From Hordeum vulgare subsp. vulgare (Eukaryota > Streptophyta > Magnoliopsida > Poales > Poaceae), in assembly GCF_904849725.1 (NCBI RefSeq), contig NC_058522.1, forward strand, positions 433,409,529-433,473,528: DNA of 64,000 nt. The letters run 5' to 3'. Shown piece by piece: positions 12,064 to 22,372 of the stretch. Each line of letters opens with the position of its first letter. The first letter of the stretch is position 1. A program made the position numbers and the translations under genes. The notes below the pieces were generated by a model. The model worked only from the letters and a program-made list of their open reading frames with translations, was not told where the DNA came from and ran no database searches.

Positions 12064-13080
12064 ATGCATATGGATGAAATAGATGAGATAGATAAAATTG
12101 TTTTAGAACAATATCCTATTCTCAAGGATAATCTGCCTGTTGAACTGCTTGGGGATCCTCCCCCACCAAAGGGTGATCCTGTGTTTGAGCTAAAACAGTT
12201 ACCAGACACTCTTAAGTATGCCTATCTTCATGAGAAGGAGATATATCATGTTATTATTAGTGCTAGCCTCTTCGAGCATGAAGAAAAGAAGTTACTAAAA
12301 ACCTTGAGGAAGCACCGTGCTGCTATTGGATATACTCTTCATGATCTTAAGGGCATTAGTCCTACTCTATGCCAGCACAAGATTAAAACTGATCCTGACT
12401 TCAAACCAGTTGCTGATCATCAAAGGAGATTGAATCCTAAGATGAAAGAGGTCGTGAGAAAAGAAATATTAAAGCTTCTGGAAGCAGGGATCATTTATCT
12501 TGTTGCTCACAGCGATTGGGTGAGTCCGGTACATTGCGTTCCTAAGAAGGGAGGCATTACCGTTGTCCCTAATGATAAGGATGAATTGATCCCACAGAGG
12601 ATTATTACTGGCTATAGGATGGTGATCGATTTTAGGAAATTGAATAAAGCCACTAGAAAAGATCATTACCCTTTGCCTTTTATCGACCAAATGCTAGAAA
12701 GGCTATCCAAACACACACACTTCTGCTTTCTAGATGGTTATTCAGGTTTCTCGCAAATACCTATTGCACAATCTGATCAGGAGAAAACCACTTTCACCTG
12801 CCCCTTCAGTACCTTTGCTTATAGACGTATGCCTTTTGGCTTATGCAATGCACATGCCACCTTTCAAAGATGTATGATGGCTATATTCTCTGACTTCTGT
12901 GAAAAGATTATCGAGGTTTTCATGGATGACTTCTCCGTTTACGGGTCTTCCTTTGATGATTGCCTCAGCAACTTTGATCGAGTCTTACAGAGATGTAAAG
13001 ACACCAATCTTGTCTTGAATTGGGAGAAGTGCCACTTTATGGTTAATGAAGGCATCGTCTTAGGACATAAAATTTCTTAA
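12064..13080 (+). pseudogene. pol: Element A reverse transcriptase
   Basis: Same frame as Gag-protease. It shows the Gypsy RT signature [13 protein letters not shown] (near 12517), [44 protein letters not shown] and the catalytic FMDD (12919-12930). The enzyme copies element RNA to DNA. A TAA at 13078-13080 interrupts it, with homology continuing in the same frame. The protein belongs to the Athila branch, very close to element C's RT (29420-29431 holds C's FMDD). Confidence 0.93.
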
Positions 13081-13826
13081 AGAGGCATTGAAGTTGATAA
13101 GGCTAAGGTTGATGCAATTGAGAAAATGCCTTGCCCCACATATATCAGAGGTATACGAAGTTTCCTAGGTCATGCTAGTTTTTATAGAAGGTTCATTAAA
13201 GACTTCTCTAAGATTTCTAGGCCTCTTACCAACCTCTTGCAGAAGGATGTTCCTTTTGTTTTTTATGAGGATTGCGAGGAAGCTTTCGAAATACTTAAGA
13301 AGGCCTTGATAACCGCACCTATTGTTCAACCACCTGATTGGAACTTGCCTTTTGAGATCATGTGTGACGCTAGTGATTATGCTGTTGGTGGTGTTCTAGG
13401 ACAAAAGTTGACAAGAAGTTGAATGTCATTCACTACGCTAGTAAAACTCTAGACAGTGCCCAGAGAAACTATGCCACTACGGAAACGGAGTTTTTAGTAG
13501 TCGTGTTTGCATGTGAAAAGTTCAGATCTTATATAGTTGACTCCAAAGTCACTATTCACTCTGATCATGCTGCTATTAAGTACCTTATGGAGAAGAAGGA
13601 CGCTAAGCCTAGGCTAATCAGATGGGTTCTCCTGCTACAGGAATTTGATTTGCACGTTGTTGACCGGAAGGGTGCTGATAACCCTGTAGCAGATAACTTG
13701 TCCAGGCTAGAGAATGTCTTTGATGACCCACGACCTATTGATGACAGCTTTCCTGATGAGCAATTAAATGTCATCCGCACTTCACATAGTGCACCGTGGT
13801 ATGCTGATTACGCAAATATATCGTAG
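13081..13826 (+). pseudogene. pol: Element A RT thumb and RNase H
   Basis: After the stop at 13080 the frame continues ([30 protein letters not shown]). RNase H starts near 13340 ([18 protein letters not shown]). At about 13405-13419 the reading shifts to another frame ([36 protein letters not shown]) and ends at TAG 13824-13826. RNase H would degrade the RNA of the RNA-DNA hybrid. The frame change and stop leave it non-functional. Confidence 0.9.
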
Positions 13827-13849
13827 CCAAATAAATACCACCTAGTTTC

Positions 13850-15178
13850 ACCTATCAGCAAAAGAAGAAATTCTTCTTTGATTTGAGACACTACTTTTGG
13901 GATGATCCTCACCTTTATAAGGAAGGAGTAGATGGTGTTATTAGACATTGTGTGCCTGAACATGAACAGGGACAGATCCTACGGAAGTGTCATTCCGAAG
14001 CCTACTGAGGACACCATGCTGGAGATAGAACTGCTCATAAGGTATTGGAATCAGGTTTCTGTTGGCCCACTCTCTTCAAGGATGCCCGTAAGTTTGTCTT
14101 GTCTTGTGACGAATGCCAAAGAATAGGGAACATCAGTAAAGTCAGGAAATGCCTATGAACTATTCACTTGTCATTGAACCATTTGATGTCTGGGGCTTTG
14201 ATTATATGGGACCCTTCCCGAGTTCCAATGGGTATACTCACATCTTAGTTGCTGTGGATTACGTCACTAAGTGGGTAGAAGCTATCCCCACTAGAAATGC
14301 TGATCACCACACCTCTATTAAGATGCTTAAAGAAGTCATTTTTCCCAAGATTTGGAGTCCCTAGATATTTGATGACTGATGGCAGTTCACACTTCATTCA
14401 TGGTGTTTTCCGCAAGATGCTTGCTAAGTATGATGTCAACCATAGAGTTGCATCTCCTTATCATCCTCAGTCTAGTGGTCAAGTGGAGTTGAGTAATAGG
14501 GAGATCAAATTGATCTTACAAAAGACTATCAATAGATCTCGAAAGAATTGGTCTAGCAAACTTGACGATGCACTATGGGCTTATAGGACTGCTTATAAGA
14601 ATCCCATGGGCATGTTGCTGTATAAAATGGTTTACGGTAAGGCCTGTCATTTACCTCTTGAGCTGGAACACAAAGCTTATTGGGCAATCAAAGAGCTCAA
14701 CTTTGGTTTCAAACTTGCCGGTGAGAAGTGGTTATTTGATATCAGCTCATTAGATGAATGGAGGGCCCATGCATATGAGAATGCCAAGTTGTTCAAGGAA
14801 AAGGTTAAGATATGGCACGATAAAAGAATACAAAAATGAGAGTTCAATGTAGGTGATTATGTCCTGCTATACAATTCTCGCTTAAGATTCTTCGCAGGCA
14901 AGCTTCTCTCTAAATGGGAAGGTCCTTACGTTGTCGAGGAATTATATCGTTTCGGTGCCATCAAAATCAATAACACGGAAGGAAATTTTCCTAGAGTGGT
15001 AAATGGGCAAAGAATCAAGCATTATATCTCTGGTACTCCCATAAATGTTGAGACCAATATCATCAATATCATAACTCCAGAGGAGTACATAAGGGATGTT
15101 TATCAGCCTGTTTCAGACCCTGACAACGAAGAGGTATGTGTTTTGGTAAGTAATTGGACTCCGAAACTTTTCCAATAG
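13850..15178 (+). pseudogene. pol: Element A integrase
   Basis: Fragments in several frames. The zinc-binding domain (LYKEGVDGVIR to LSCDECQRIGN, about 13916-14130) has a TGA near 14006. The DDE core begins [11 protein letters not shown] near 14188; the next motif [10 protein letters not shown] lies in another frame near 14370, then [19 protein letters not shown]. The C-terminal part FNVGDYVLLYNSRLRFF follows a TGA at 14837-14839 and ends at 15178 (TPKLFQ). Element C's 27171-28364 gives the unbroken counterpart. It would insert element DNA into the host chromosome; at least two stops and one frameshift break it. Confidence 0.92.
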
Positions 15179-15185
15179 GAAATTT

Positions 15186-15450
15186 TCTCCGTTTTGGAAT
15201 TTTTGGAAAAATAGAAAAATAAAAAGCAGTCTGGAGAGCGCACGAGGCGGCCACAAGCTTGGTAGCCGCCACCTACCCCCGTGGCGGTGGCTACATGGCT
15301 TGTGGGAACCTCGTGTGCCTCCCAGACTCTGTTTTCTTTCGGAGCACTCCTTCTGGTCCAGAAAAAATCATTATATATACGCCCGAGGGTTTTGATCTCC
15401 GTATCGCGCAGTTCTCCTCTATTTTCGTTTCGAGCCTGTTTCTCTTGCAG
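15186..15450 (+). promoter_or_regulatory. Internal U3-like segment with TATA box and possible splice acceptor
   Basis: Between integrase and the env-position gene lies a copy of the LTR promoter layout. It has A/T-rich lead-in GGAATTTTTGGAAAAATAG, then the palindrome at 15228-15328, then CCAGAAAAAATCA and TATATATA at 15372-15379. A pyrimidine-rich TTTCTCTTGCAG ends at 15450, exactly 12 bases before the next ATG. Element C has the same order on its strand. Promoter and splice roles are inferred. Confidence 0.6.
15228..15328 (+). repeat. 101-bp imperfect palindrome in element A
   Basis: Outer arms 15228-15247 and 15309-15328 pair at 16 of 20 positions (AGTCTGG with CCAGACT, CACGAGG with CCTCGTG). 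Inner arms CCACAAGC (15251-15258) with GCTTGTGG (15298-15305), and TAGCCGCC (15263-15270) with GGCGG/GGCTA near 15283-15293. The inner arms match the palindrome in this element's own LTR. Confidence 0.85.
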
Positions 15451-15462
15451 ATCTAGATCGTC

Positions 15463-15981
15463 ATGACTTCCCCAAAAGCTCCTACGGACAAGATCTTCAA
15501 GAAGGTCATCAATCTCTATCTCACGGAAGTGCTGAAACACCCTCAATCTATCAAGATGAGCAAGGGGATGTTGCACATCCGTGATCTTGAGAGACCTAAG
15601 AAGGCCGGAAGTGTGGAGACGAGGCTCGAAGCAATGGAGCAACAAGTCTTCAAGTGCCAAGGGATGGTGGAGCGTGGACTCAACGCGAACCACATGATGA
15701 TCACGGAGTTCACCAGCAAGCACAAGATGGATGCCATTAACATTGGGAAACACCTCTCCAGGCTCTATGACAGGGTTGATCAACTCCAGGGCCAAGTCTA
15801 TGACCTGCAGAACCAAAACTGTGAGTATGAGTACAGATTTAAATCAATACGGTTGGGTGCAGATTTGAGGATTCCAGCGACTCGTTCATCCTGCCATGAT
15901 GGAGCACCTATGCCTTGGAAGACGGAGGATCAGACTGCTTCAACAACTCCACCACCATCACCACCAAAGGAAGACAACTAA
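15463..15981 (+). CDS. Env-position protein of element A (unknown function, coiled coil)
   Basis: An open frame of 172 codons from ATG 15463 to TAA 15979-15981, between integrase and the non-coding 3' region. The protein is charged. Residues about 45-125 (ETRLEAMEQQVFKCQGMVE ... LYDRVDQLQGQVYDLQNQN) look like a coiled coil, and the end is proline-rich (TTPPPSPPKEDN). I see no signal peptide or membrane segment, so nothing supports an envelope role; only the position recalls the env-like gene of other Athila elements. Element C has a broken relative sharing PPPSPPKE. The start is supported by the acceptor-like CAG 12 bases upstream in both elements. It is the longest uninterrupted frame in element A apart from parts of gag-pol, which is notable given the decay around it. 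Confidence 0.65.
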   Translation: MTSPKAPTDKIFKKVINLYLTEVLKHPQSIKMSKGMLHIRDLERPKKAGSVETRLEAMEQQVFKCQGMVERGLNANHMMITEFTSKHKMDAINIGKHLSRLYDRVDQLQGQVYDLQNQNCEYEYRFKSIRLGADLRIPATRSSCHDGAPMPWKTEDQTASTTPPPSPPKEDN

Positions 15982-16014
15982 GCATTGGTATGGGCAATCC
16001 CCTTGGCTTTTGCC

Positions 16015-16028
16015 AAGCTTGGGGGAGT
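16015..16028 (+). other. Internal polypurine-tract copy in element A
   Basis: AAGCTTGGGGGAGT, identical to the 14 bases directly before the 3' LTR (17506-17519). It lies 33 bases after the env-position gene. The same duplicate occurs in elements C and D. Confidence 0.8.
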
Positions 16029-17505
16029 TGCCCTGGTATCGTATCACCTTTACATCTTGTGCTTTTACCTTTGTTTTAGTTCTTTCCTTTTCAATTTTTA
16101 CTTTATTCTCTTAGTGGAATAAGTTTTTAGTGTTTAGTTTGAGTTTTTTGCCTTGTGTCTCTCCCCGATGTATTCGAGCTTGCGAGCTATATAATAGAGA
16201 GTATCTTAGTCAAGGGCTTTGTTTTGTGCCGTGATCAAAAGTATGAAAAGAACGATAGCATGAAAGATCATGAGATGATCTTATGGAAAGTGATAGCTTC
16301 ACTTATGACAAGTATGATGATTGAAACTTGTTGAGAATAGACCAACATAGACCCCAGTCATTGTTGCAATTAATAAGAAGTAATAAGGAAAGAGAGGTTC
16401 ACATATAAATATATCATCTTAGACACTTTTTACAATTGTGAGCACTCACCAAACTATTACATGCTTAGGAGTAGATGTTGGACAAGGAAGACAACATAAT
16501 GAATTGTGTTTGCCTGGTTCCAAACAATGTTATATGATTAGAGATCCTTTAGCATGTGACGATTGCTTCCACCTCATATTAGCCAAAACTCCCGCACCAA
16601 GTAGACATACTACTTGTGCATCCATAAACCTTCAACCCAGTTTTGCCATGAGAGTCCACCATACCTGCCTATGGATTGAATAACATCCCTCAAGTAAGTT
16701 GTCATCGGTTCAAGCAATAAAAATTGCTCTCTAATATGTATGATCTATTAGTATGTGGAAAATAAGCTTTATACGAACCTGTGATGAGGAATACATAAAA
16801 ACAACAGACTGCGTAATAAAGTTCTTTATCACAGGAGGCAATATAAAGTGACGTTCCTCCGCACTAAGAGGACACGCATCCAAACCTCAAAAGCGCATGA
16901 CAACCTCTGCTTCCCTCTGCGAAGGGCCTATCTTGTACCTTTACTTTTTGCCCTTGGAAGAGTCATGGTGATCTTCACCAATTCCTTATTTTGCCTTTGT
17001 CTTGGCTACCGTCACATGCTAGGGAAAGATCTATATTCATATATCAACTTGGAGATGAGTTCTTATGCTTTATTATTGTTGACTTTACCCTTGAGGTAAA
17101 TGGTTGGGAGGAAAAACAATAAGCCCCTATCTTTCTCTGTGTCCAGCTGAAACTTTGATACCATGAGTACCACGTGAGTTGTAACAATTGTGGAAAACAA
17201 AAGAGATGATTGAGTATGTGGGTTTGCTTTACAAGCTCTTATTTGACTCTTTCTGATGTTACAATAAATTGCAATTGCTTCAATGACTATGGACTGTTGT
17301 TGGCTACTTCTCAGTAAGGTTTTTGTTTCATACTTTGCTTTGTGAAGGAATTGTTACTTTCCCATAAGAATCTTTATGATGTATTGTTGTTCTATGTGTG
17401 ATCATGATGCCCTCATGTCCATATTGTGTTTTATCGACACCTTCATCCCTAAACATGTGGACATGTTTATGGACCTTGGTTTTCGCTTGAGGACAAGCGA
17501 GGTCT
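16029..17505 (+). other. Non-coding 3' region of element A
   Basis: About 1.48 kb with no gene I can support. It aligns with 24949-26424 of element C (opposite strand) and shares blocks with 53248-55150 of D: CTTGTGCATCCA...GAGTCCACCATACCT near 16612-16670, and TGCTTCCCTCTGCGAAGGG at about 16908-16926. Conservation in an untranslated stretch suggests RNA or cDNA-level function. Confidence 0.7.
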
Positions 17506-17519
17506 AAGCTTGGGGGAGT
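17506..17519 (+). other. Polypurine tract of element A
   Basis: AAGCTTGGGGGAGT directly before the 3' LTR start TGATACGTCC at 17520; it primes plus-strand synthesis. Confidence 0.92.
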
Positions 17520-19047
17520 TGATACGTCCATTTTGCATCATGCTTTCATGTTGATATTTATCGCTTTATGGAATGTTATATTACTTTCTGGTACCATACT
17601 TATGCCTTTTATCTCTTATTTTGCAAGGTTTTTTTGAAGAGGGAGAATACCGGCAGCTGGAATTCTGGACTAGAAAAGGAGCAAGTCTGAGTCCTCTATT
17701 CTACGCAAATCCAAATGCCCTGAAAATCAACGTGGAATTTTTTTGGAATATATAAAAAATACTTGGCGAAAGAAGTGCCAGAGGGGAGCTACCAGGAGCC
17801 CACAAGCCTGGTAGCCGCCCCCTATCCCCTGGCGGCGGCTACAGGGCTTGTGGGCACCCTGGCGTCCCACTGGCCCCCCTCTTTTGCTATATGAAGGGTT
17901 TCGTCCGTGAAAAAGTCAGGGTGGACCTTTTTTGTGGATTCTCCGCCGCCACGAGGCGGAACTTGAGCAGAACCAATCTTGAGCAGAACCAATATGAACT
18001 TAGATCCTGCCGGAGAAACTTCCCTCCCGGAGGGGGAAATCGTCATCACCAACACTCCTCTCGTCGGAGGGGAGTCATCTGCATCAACATCTTCATCAAC
18101 ACCATCTTCTCTCCAAACCCTAGTTCATCTCTTGTAACCAATCTCCGTCTCGCGACTCCGGTTGGTACTTGTAAGGTTGCTAGTAGTGTTGATTACTCTT
18201 TGTAGTTGATGCTAGTTGGATTACTTGGTGGAAGAGTTTATGTTCAGATCCTTGATGCTACTCATTACACCTCTGATCATGATTATGATTATGCTTTGTG
18301 AGTAGTTACTTTTGTTCCTGAGGACATGGGATAAGTCATGCTGATAATAGTCATGTGAATTTGGTATTCGTTCGGTATTTTGATATGTTGTATGTTGTCT
18401 TTTCCTCTAGTGGTGTTATGTGAACGTCGACTACATAACACTTCACCATCTTTGGGCCTAGAGGAAGGCATTGGGGAGTAGTAAGTAGATGATGGGTTGC
18501 TAGAGTGACACAAGCTTAAACCCCAGTCTATGCGTTGCTTCGTAAGGGGCTGATTTGGATCCACTAGTTTAATGCTATGGTTAGACGTTGTCTTAATTCT
18601 TCTTTCGTAGTTTCGGATGCTTGCGAGAGGGGTTAATCATAAGTGGGATGCTTGTCCAAGTAAGGGCAGTACCCAAGCGCCGGTCCACCCACATATCAAA
18701 CTATCAAAGTAACGAACGCGAATCACATGAACATGATGAAACTAGCATGACAGAAATTCCCGTGTGTCCTCGGGAGCGTTTTTCCTCCTATAAGACTTTG
18801 TTCAGGCTTGTCCCTTGCTACAAAAGGGATTGGGCCACTTTGCTGCACTGTTGCTACTCTTGTTACTTGTTACTTTTCACTTGCTACGTTTCATCTCACT
18901 ACACCATCACTTGTTACCACTACTTTCAGTGCTTGCAGTTATTACCTTGCTGAAAACTGTTTATCAGAGCCTTTCACTCCTCGTTGGGTTCGACACTCTT
19001 ACTTATCAAAAGGACTACGATTGATCCCCTATACTTGTGGGTCATCA
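17520..19047 (+). repeat. 3' LTR of element A
   Basis: 1528 bp, starts TGATACGTCCATTTTGC and ends GGGTCATCA. It contains the palindrome (17798-17855 for the inner arms), TATATGAAG near 17888, and the GTCCCTTGCTAC/AGGGATTGGGCCAC block near 18808-18842. Beyond it, 19048-19052 (CAGGA) should be the right duplication copy; the left copy is outside the window. Confidence 0.95.
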
Positions 19048-20289
19048 CAGGAGTCCTCCCCTTCCTTCCCACCTCCCCTTTTTTCTTTTTTCTTTTATTT
19101 TCTTTTGGTATTTCTTTATGTGGCGCCATGAGCCCCTTGGGCTGACTCCACCAGCCTACTAAGGACTTGTGGCACCAACCTAGTGCCTTGGGCTCACTCC
19201 CGGGTGGGTGGGCCCCTCCCGGTGAACTCCCGGAACCCATTTGTCACTCCCGGTACTCTATCAGAATTGCACGAAACTTTCTGGTGACCAAATGAAACCA
19301 TCCTATATATCAATCTTCGTTTCCGGACCATTCCGGAAACCTTCGTGACATACATGATCCCATCTGGGACTCTGAACAACATTCGGTAACCACACATATA
19401 ACTCAACTATACTAAAACATCGCCGAACCTTAAGTGTGCAGACCCTGCGGGTTCGAGAACTATGTAGACATGCCCCGAGGCACTCCTCGGTCAATATCCA
19501 ATAGCGGGACCTGGATGCCCATATTGGATCCTACATATTCTCCGAAGATCTTATCGGTTGAACCTCAATGTCAAGGACTCATATAATCTCGTATGTCATT
19601 CCCTTTGTCCTTCGGTATGTTACTTGCCCGAGATTCGATCGTCGGTATCCGCATACCTATTTCAATCTCGTTACCGGCAAGTCTCTTTACTCGTTCCGTA
19701 ATACAAGATCACGTGACTTACACTTAGTCACATTGCTTGCAAGGCTTGTGTGTGATGTTGTATTACCGAGTGGGCCCCGAGATACCTCTCCGTCACACGG
19801 AGTGACAAATCCCAGTCTTGATCCATACTAACTCAACGGACACCTTCGGAGATACCTGTAGAACACCTTTATAGTCACCCAGTTATGTTGTGACGTTTGA
19901 TGCACACAAGTTTCTCCTCCGGTGCCAGTGAGTTATATTATCTCATGGTCATAGGAATAAATACTTGACACGTAGAAAACAATAGCAATAAAACGACACG
20001 ATCAATATGCTACGTTCATAGTTTGGGTCCAATCCATCACATGATTCTCCTAATGATGTGATCCAGTTATCAAGCAACAACACTTGCACATAGTCAGAAA
20101 ACCTTGACTATCCTTGATCAATTGGCTAGCCAACTAGAGGCTTGCTAGGGACATTGTTTTGTCTATGTGTCCACACATGTATCTATGTTTTCATTCAGTA
20201 CAATTATAGCATGGATAATAAACGATTATCTTTAAACAGGAAATATAATAATAACTATTTATCATTGCCTCTAGGGCATATTTCCAACA
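19048..20289 (-). repeat. Angela-like Copia LTR H, truncated
   Basis: Read on the minus strand it starts at 20289 with TGTTGGAAATATGCCCTAG and aligns with the first 1.24 kb of element I's LTR, though clearly diverged. It is cut at 19048 by element A. It is the 5' LTR of a minus-strand Angela-type element or a solo LTR; the rest lies left of the window. Its right flank 20290-20294 (TGTAA) would be one duplication copy. Confidence 0.9.
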
Positions 20290-20644
20290 TGTAACACCCT
20301 AGATTGTCTCAAATAGTGACCATTCTAGCTAAATAGCTCTAATTATTTTCATTATAAGGGTGTGGGTGGTGGTTTAAGCCACCATGTTTCAGTAAACGTG
20401 GGATGGCACTGTGAAGATAACTTGAGTCCATCACCACAACTCCATCATTTAATGCATCAAGTCACCAAGGTGAACAAAGTAACTTTTAGAGTGTTGGGTT
20501 GATTTATGCATCATATAGGGTGAGAGAACTCATGAATTGAATGTCTCCCCCTAAATACATGCCTACTCCTAGACAAAACATGAAGTAAGTGTATGTAGGT
20601 GCACAAGATTTCACATAATGTTATCAAGCTCCAAGATACCAAGT
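20290..20644 (-). other. 3' non-coding part of element G with polypurine tract
   Basis: After the RNase H end there is no gene. On the minus strand TAGGGGGAGACAT (20541-20553) is a polypurine tract, but no TG LTR start follows directly. It is therefore an upstream tract of the kind reported for SIRE-type elements, or the true LTR start lies past H. Confidence 0.6.
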
Positions 20645-22130
20645 TCACTCACGCCTAAGTTGACAAAACGTTGCTTCGTCCAATGGCTTGATGAAGATTT
20701 CTGCTAGTTGCATATATGTACCCATGTGAGCAATATCAATGTCACCCTTTTGCACATGATCTCTCAAGAAGTGATACCTAATATCAATGTGTTTTGTGTG
20801 AGGGTGATCAATGGGGTTCTCAGCAATCTTGATGGCACTTTCATTATCACATAAAAGAGGCACATGTCTATAGGTGATACCATAATCCTTTAAAGTTTGC
20901 CTCGTCAATAGCAATTGAGTTGCATAGTTTGCAGTTGCAATGTATTCTGCTTCGATAGTGGAGAGGAAAACACAATTCTCCTTCTTCGAGGACCAACTTA
21001 CCAAGGAGCATCCAAGAAACTGACATGCACCGGAAGTGGATTTTTGTCCCACTTTGTCACCAGCCCAATCCGCATGTGTGTACCCGATGAGGTCAAACTT
21101 TGCATCCTTGGGGTACCATAAACCCAACTTTGGGGTGTGAACAAGGTATCTAAGGATATTCTTAACCGTCGTATGATGGTTTTCCCTAGGGGAAGCTTGA
21201 AATCTTGCACATATGCCTACACTTAACATGATGCCTGATCTAGATGCACAAAGATAAAGCAATGGACCAATCATAGAGTAGCAAATAGATGGGTCACAAG
21301 GAATACTGTCGGTGTCTTCAGTGAGAACAAGTTTTGTGGACATGGGTGTATTGCATGTTTTAGCATTTGTCATGTCAAACTTCTCTAGAATGTCCTTGAG
21401 GTATTTTGTTTGAGACGAGAAAATTCCTTCTTGAAATTGTTGTATTTGAAATCTGAGAAAGAACTTCAAGTCTGTATTGAGTGACATTTCAAAGGTCTTG
21501 ATCATGGAGGCCGCAAACTTATTGCACAAATGAATGTTAGGAGAACAAAAAATGATGTCATCCACACAGATTTGGCATAAGATCAAATCACTGTTATCCC
21601 TCTTAGTAAAAAGAGTAGGATCGATCACCCCTCTCCCAAATCCATCACCGAGTAGAAACTTCTTAAGATGATCATACCAAGAACGCGATGCTTGTTTGAG
21701 GCCATACAAAGCCTTGTGAAGTTTATACACATAGTCTTTGTGACCGGGGTCAACAAACTAGGTGGTTGTGATATATATACTTCTTCTTGTAGAGGACCGT
21801 TAAGAAAAGCACTCTTCACATCCATTTGATGCAATGTAAAACCATTGAAAGCAGCATAATCCAGTAAAATGTCAATAGACTCAAGATGGGCAACAGGGGC
21901 AAAGGTTTCACCAAAGTCCAAACCTTCAACTTGGGAGTACCCTTGTGGCACTAAACTTTCCTTGTTGCGGATGACTATGCCATTCTAATCTTGCTTATTC
22001 TTAAAAATCCATTTTGTTCCAATGACATCGTGTTCCTCAGTTGGTCTTTCGACTAATGACCATACTTTGTTGCGTTTAAAATTGTTCAACTCTTCTTGCA
22101 TAGCAGCGAGCCAATCATTGTCCCACAATG
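20645..22130 (-). pseudogene. pol: Element G reverse transcriptase and RNase H
   Basis: From the 5' side (22130 downwards): RT start resembling DWLAAMQEELNNFKRN, a TAG near 21985, then [22 protein letters not shown] and [11 protein letters not shown] in the frame ending near 21740. A frameshift follows, then [18 protein letters not shown] and the catalytic box, which here reads CVDD instead of YVDD. RNase H ends the segment (ADWAGDKVGQKSTSGACQF, VSWSSKKENC, CDNESAIKIAENP, HIDIRYHFLRDHV, stop at 20645). At least one stop and one frameshift, plus the altered catalytic box, make it non-functional. Confidence 0.9.
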
Positions 22131-22372
22131 GATCTTGTACCTTGAGTGGCACAACACTAGAGACAAACTAAAAGTGAGCACAAAAGTTTGTCAATTGTTT
22201 ACGAGTGACTCTACCTTCCGATATTCTGGTAAGAATTTTATCAACATCGACACAACCGACCACAATGGCATGATGGAGGTTAGGGTTTCACGAGGTTTAA
22301 CTTCATTTCCATCGTCTACATCCTCAACATATGGATCACTAATGTGTGGTGGAAGATATTATTCTTCATGTT

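Larger units (their letters stand above)
1..19047 (+). mobile_element. Gypsy LTR retrotransposon A (Athila lineage), left end outside window
   Basis: The 3' LTR (17520-19047) shows what the 5' LTR should contain. Base 1 aligns with base 17708, so about 188 bp of the 5' LTR lie outside the window. The order is 5' LTR (split by element I), tRNA-Asp primer site, gag, protease, RT, RNase H, integrase, an extra gene in the env position, long non-coding 3' region, polypurine tract, 3' LTR. The RT and integrase resemble plant Athila proteins as I know them; the Triticeae Sabrina/WHAM group is the likely home. The element is inactive because gag-pol has several stops and frameshifts. It inserted into the minus-strand Angela-like LTR H at 19048. 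An eye count of about 27 differences in 1.0 kb of shared LTR suggests roughly 2.7 percent divergence. Confidence 0.9.
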
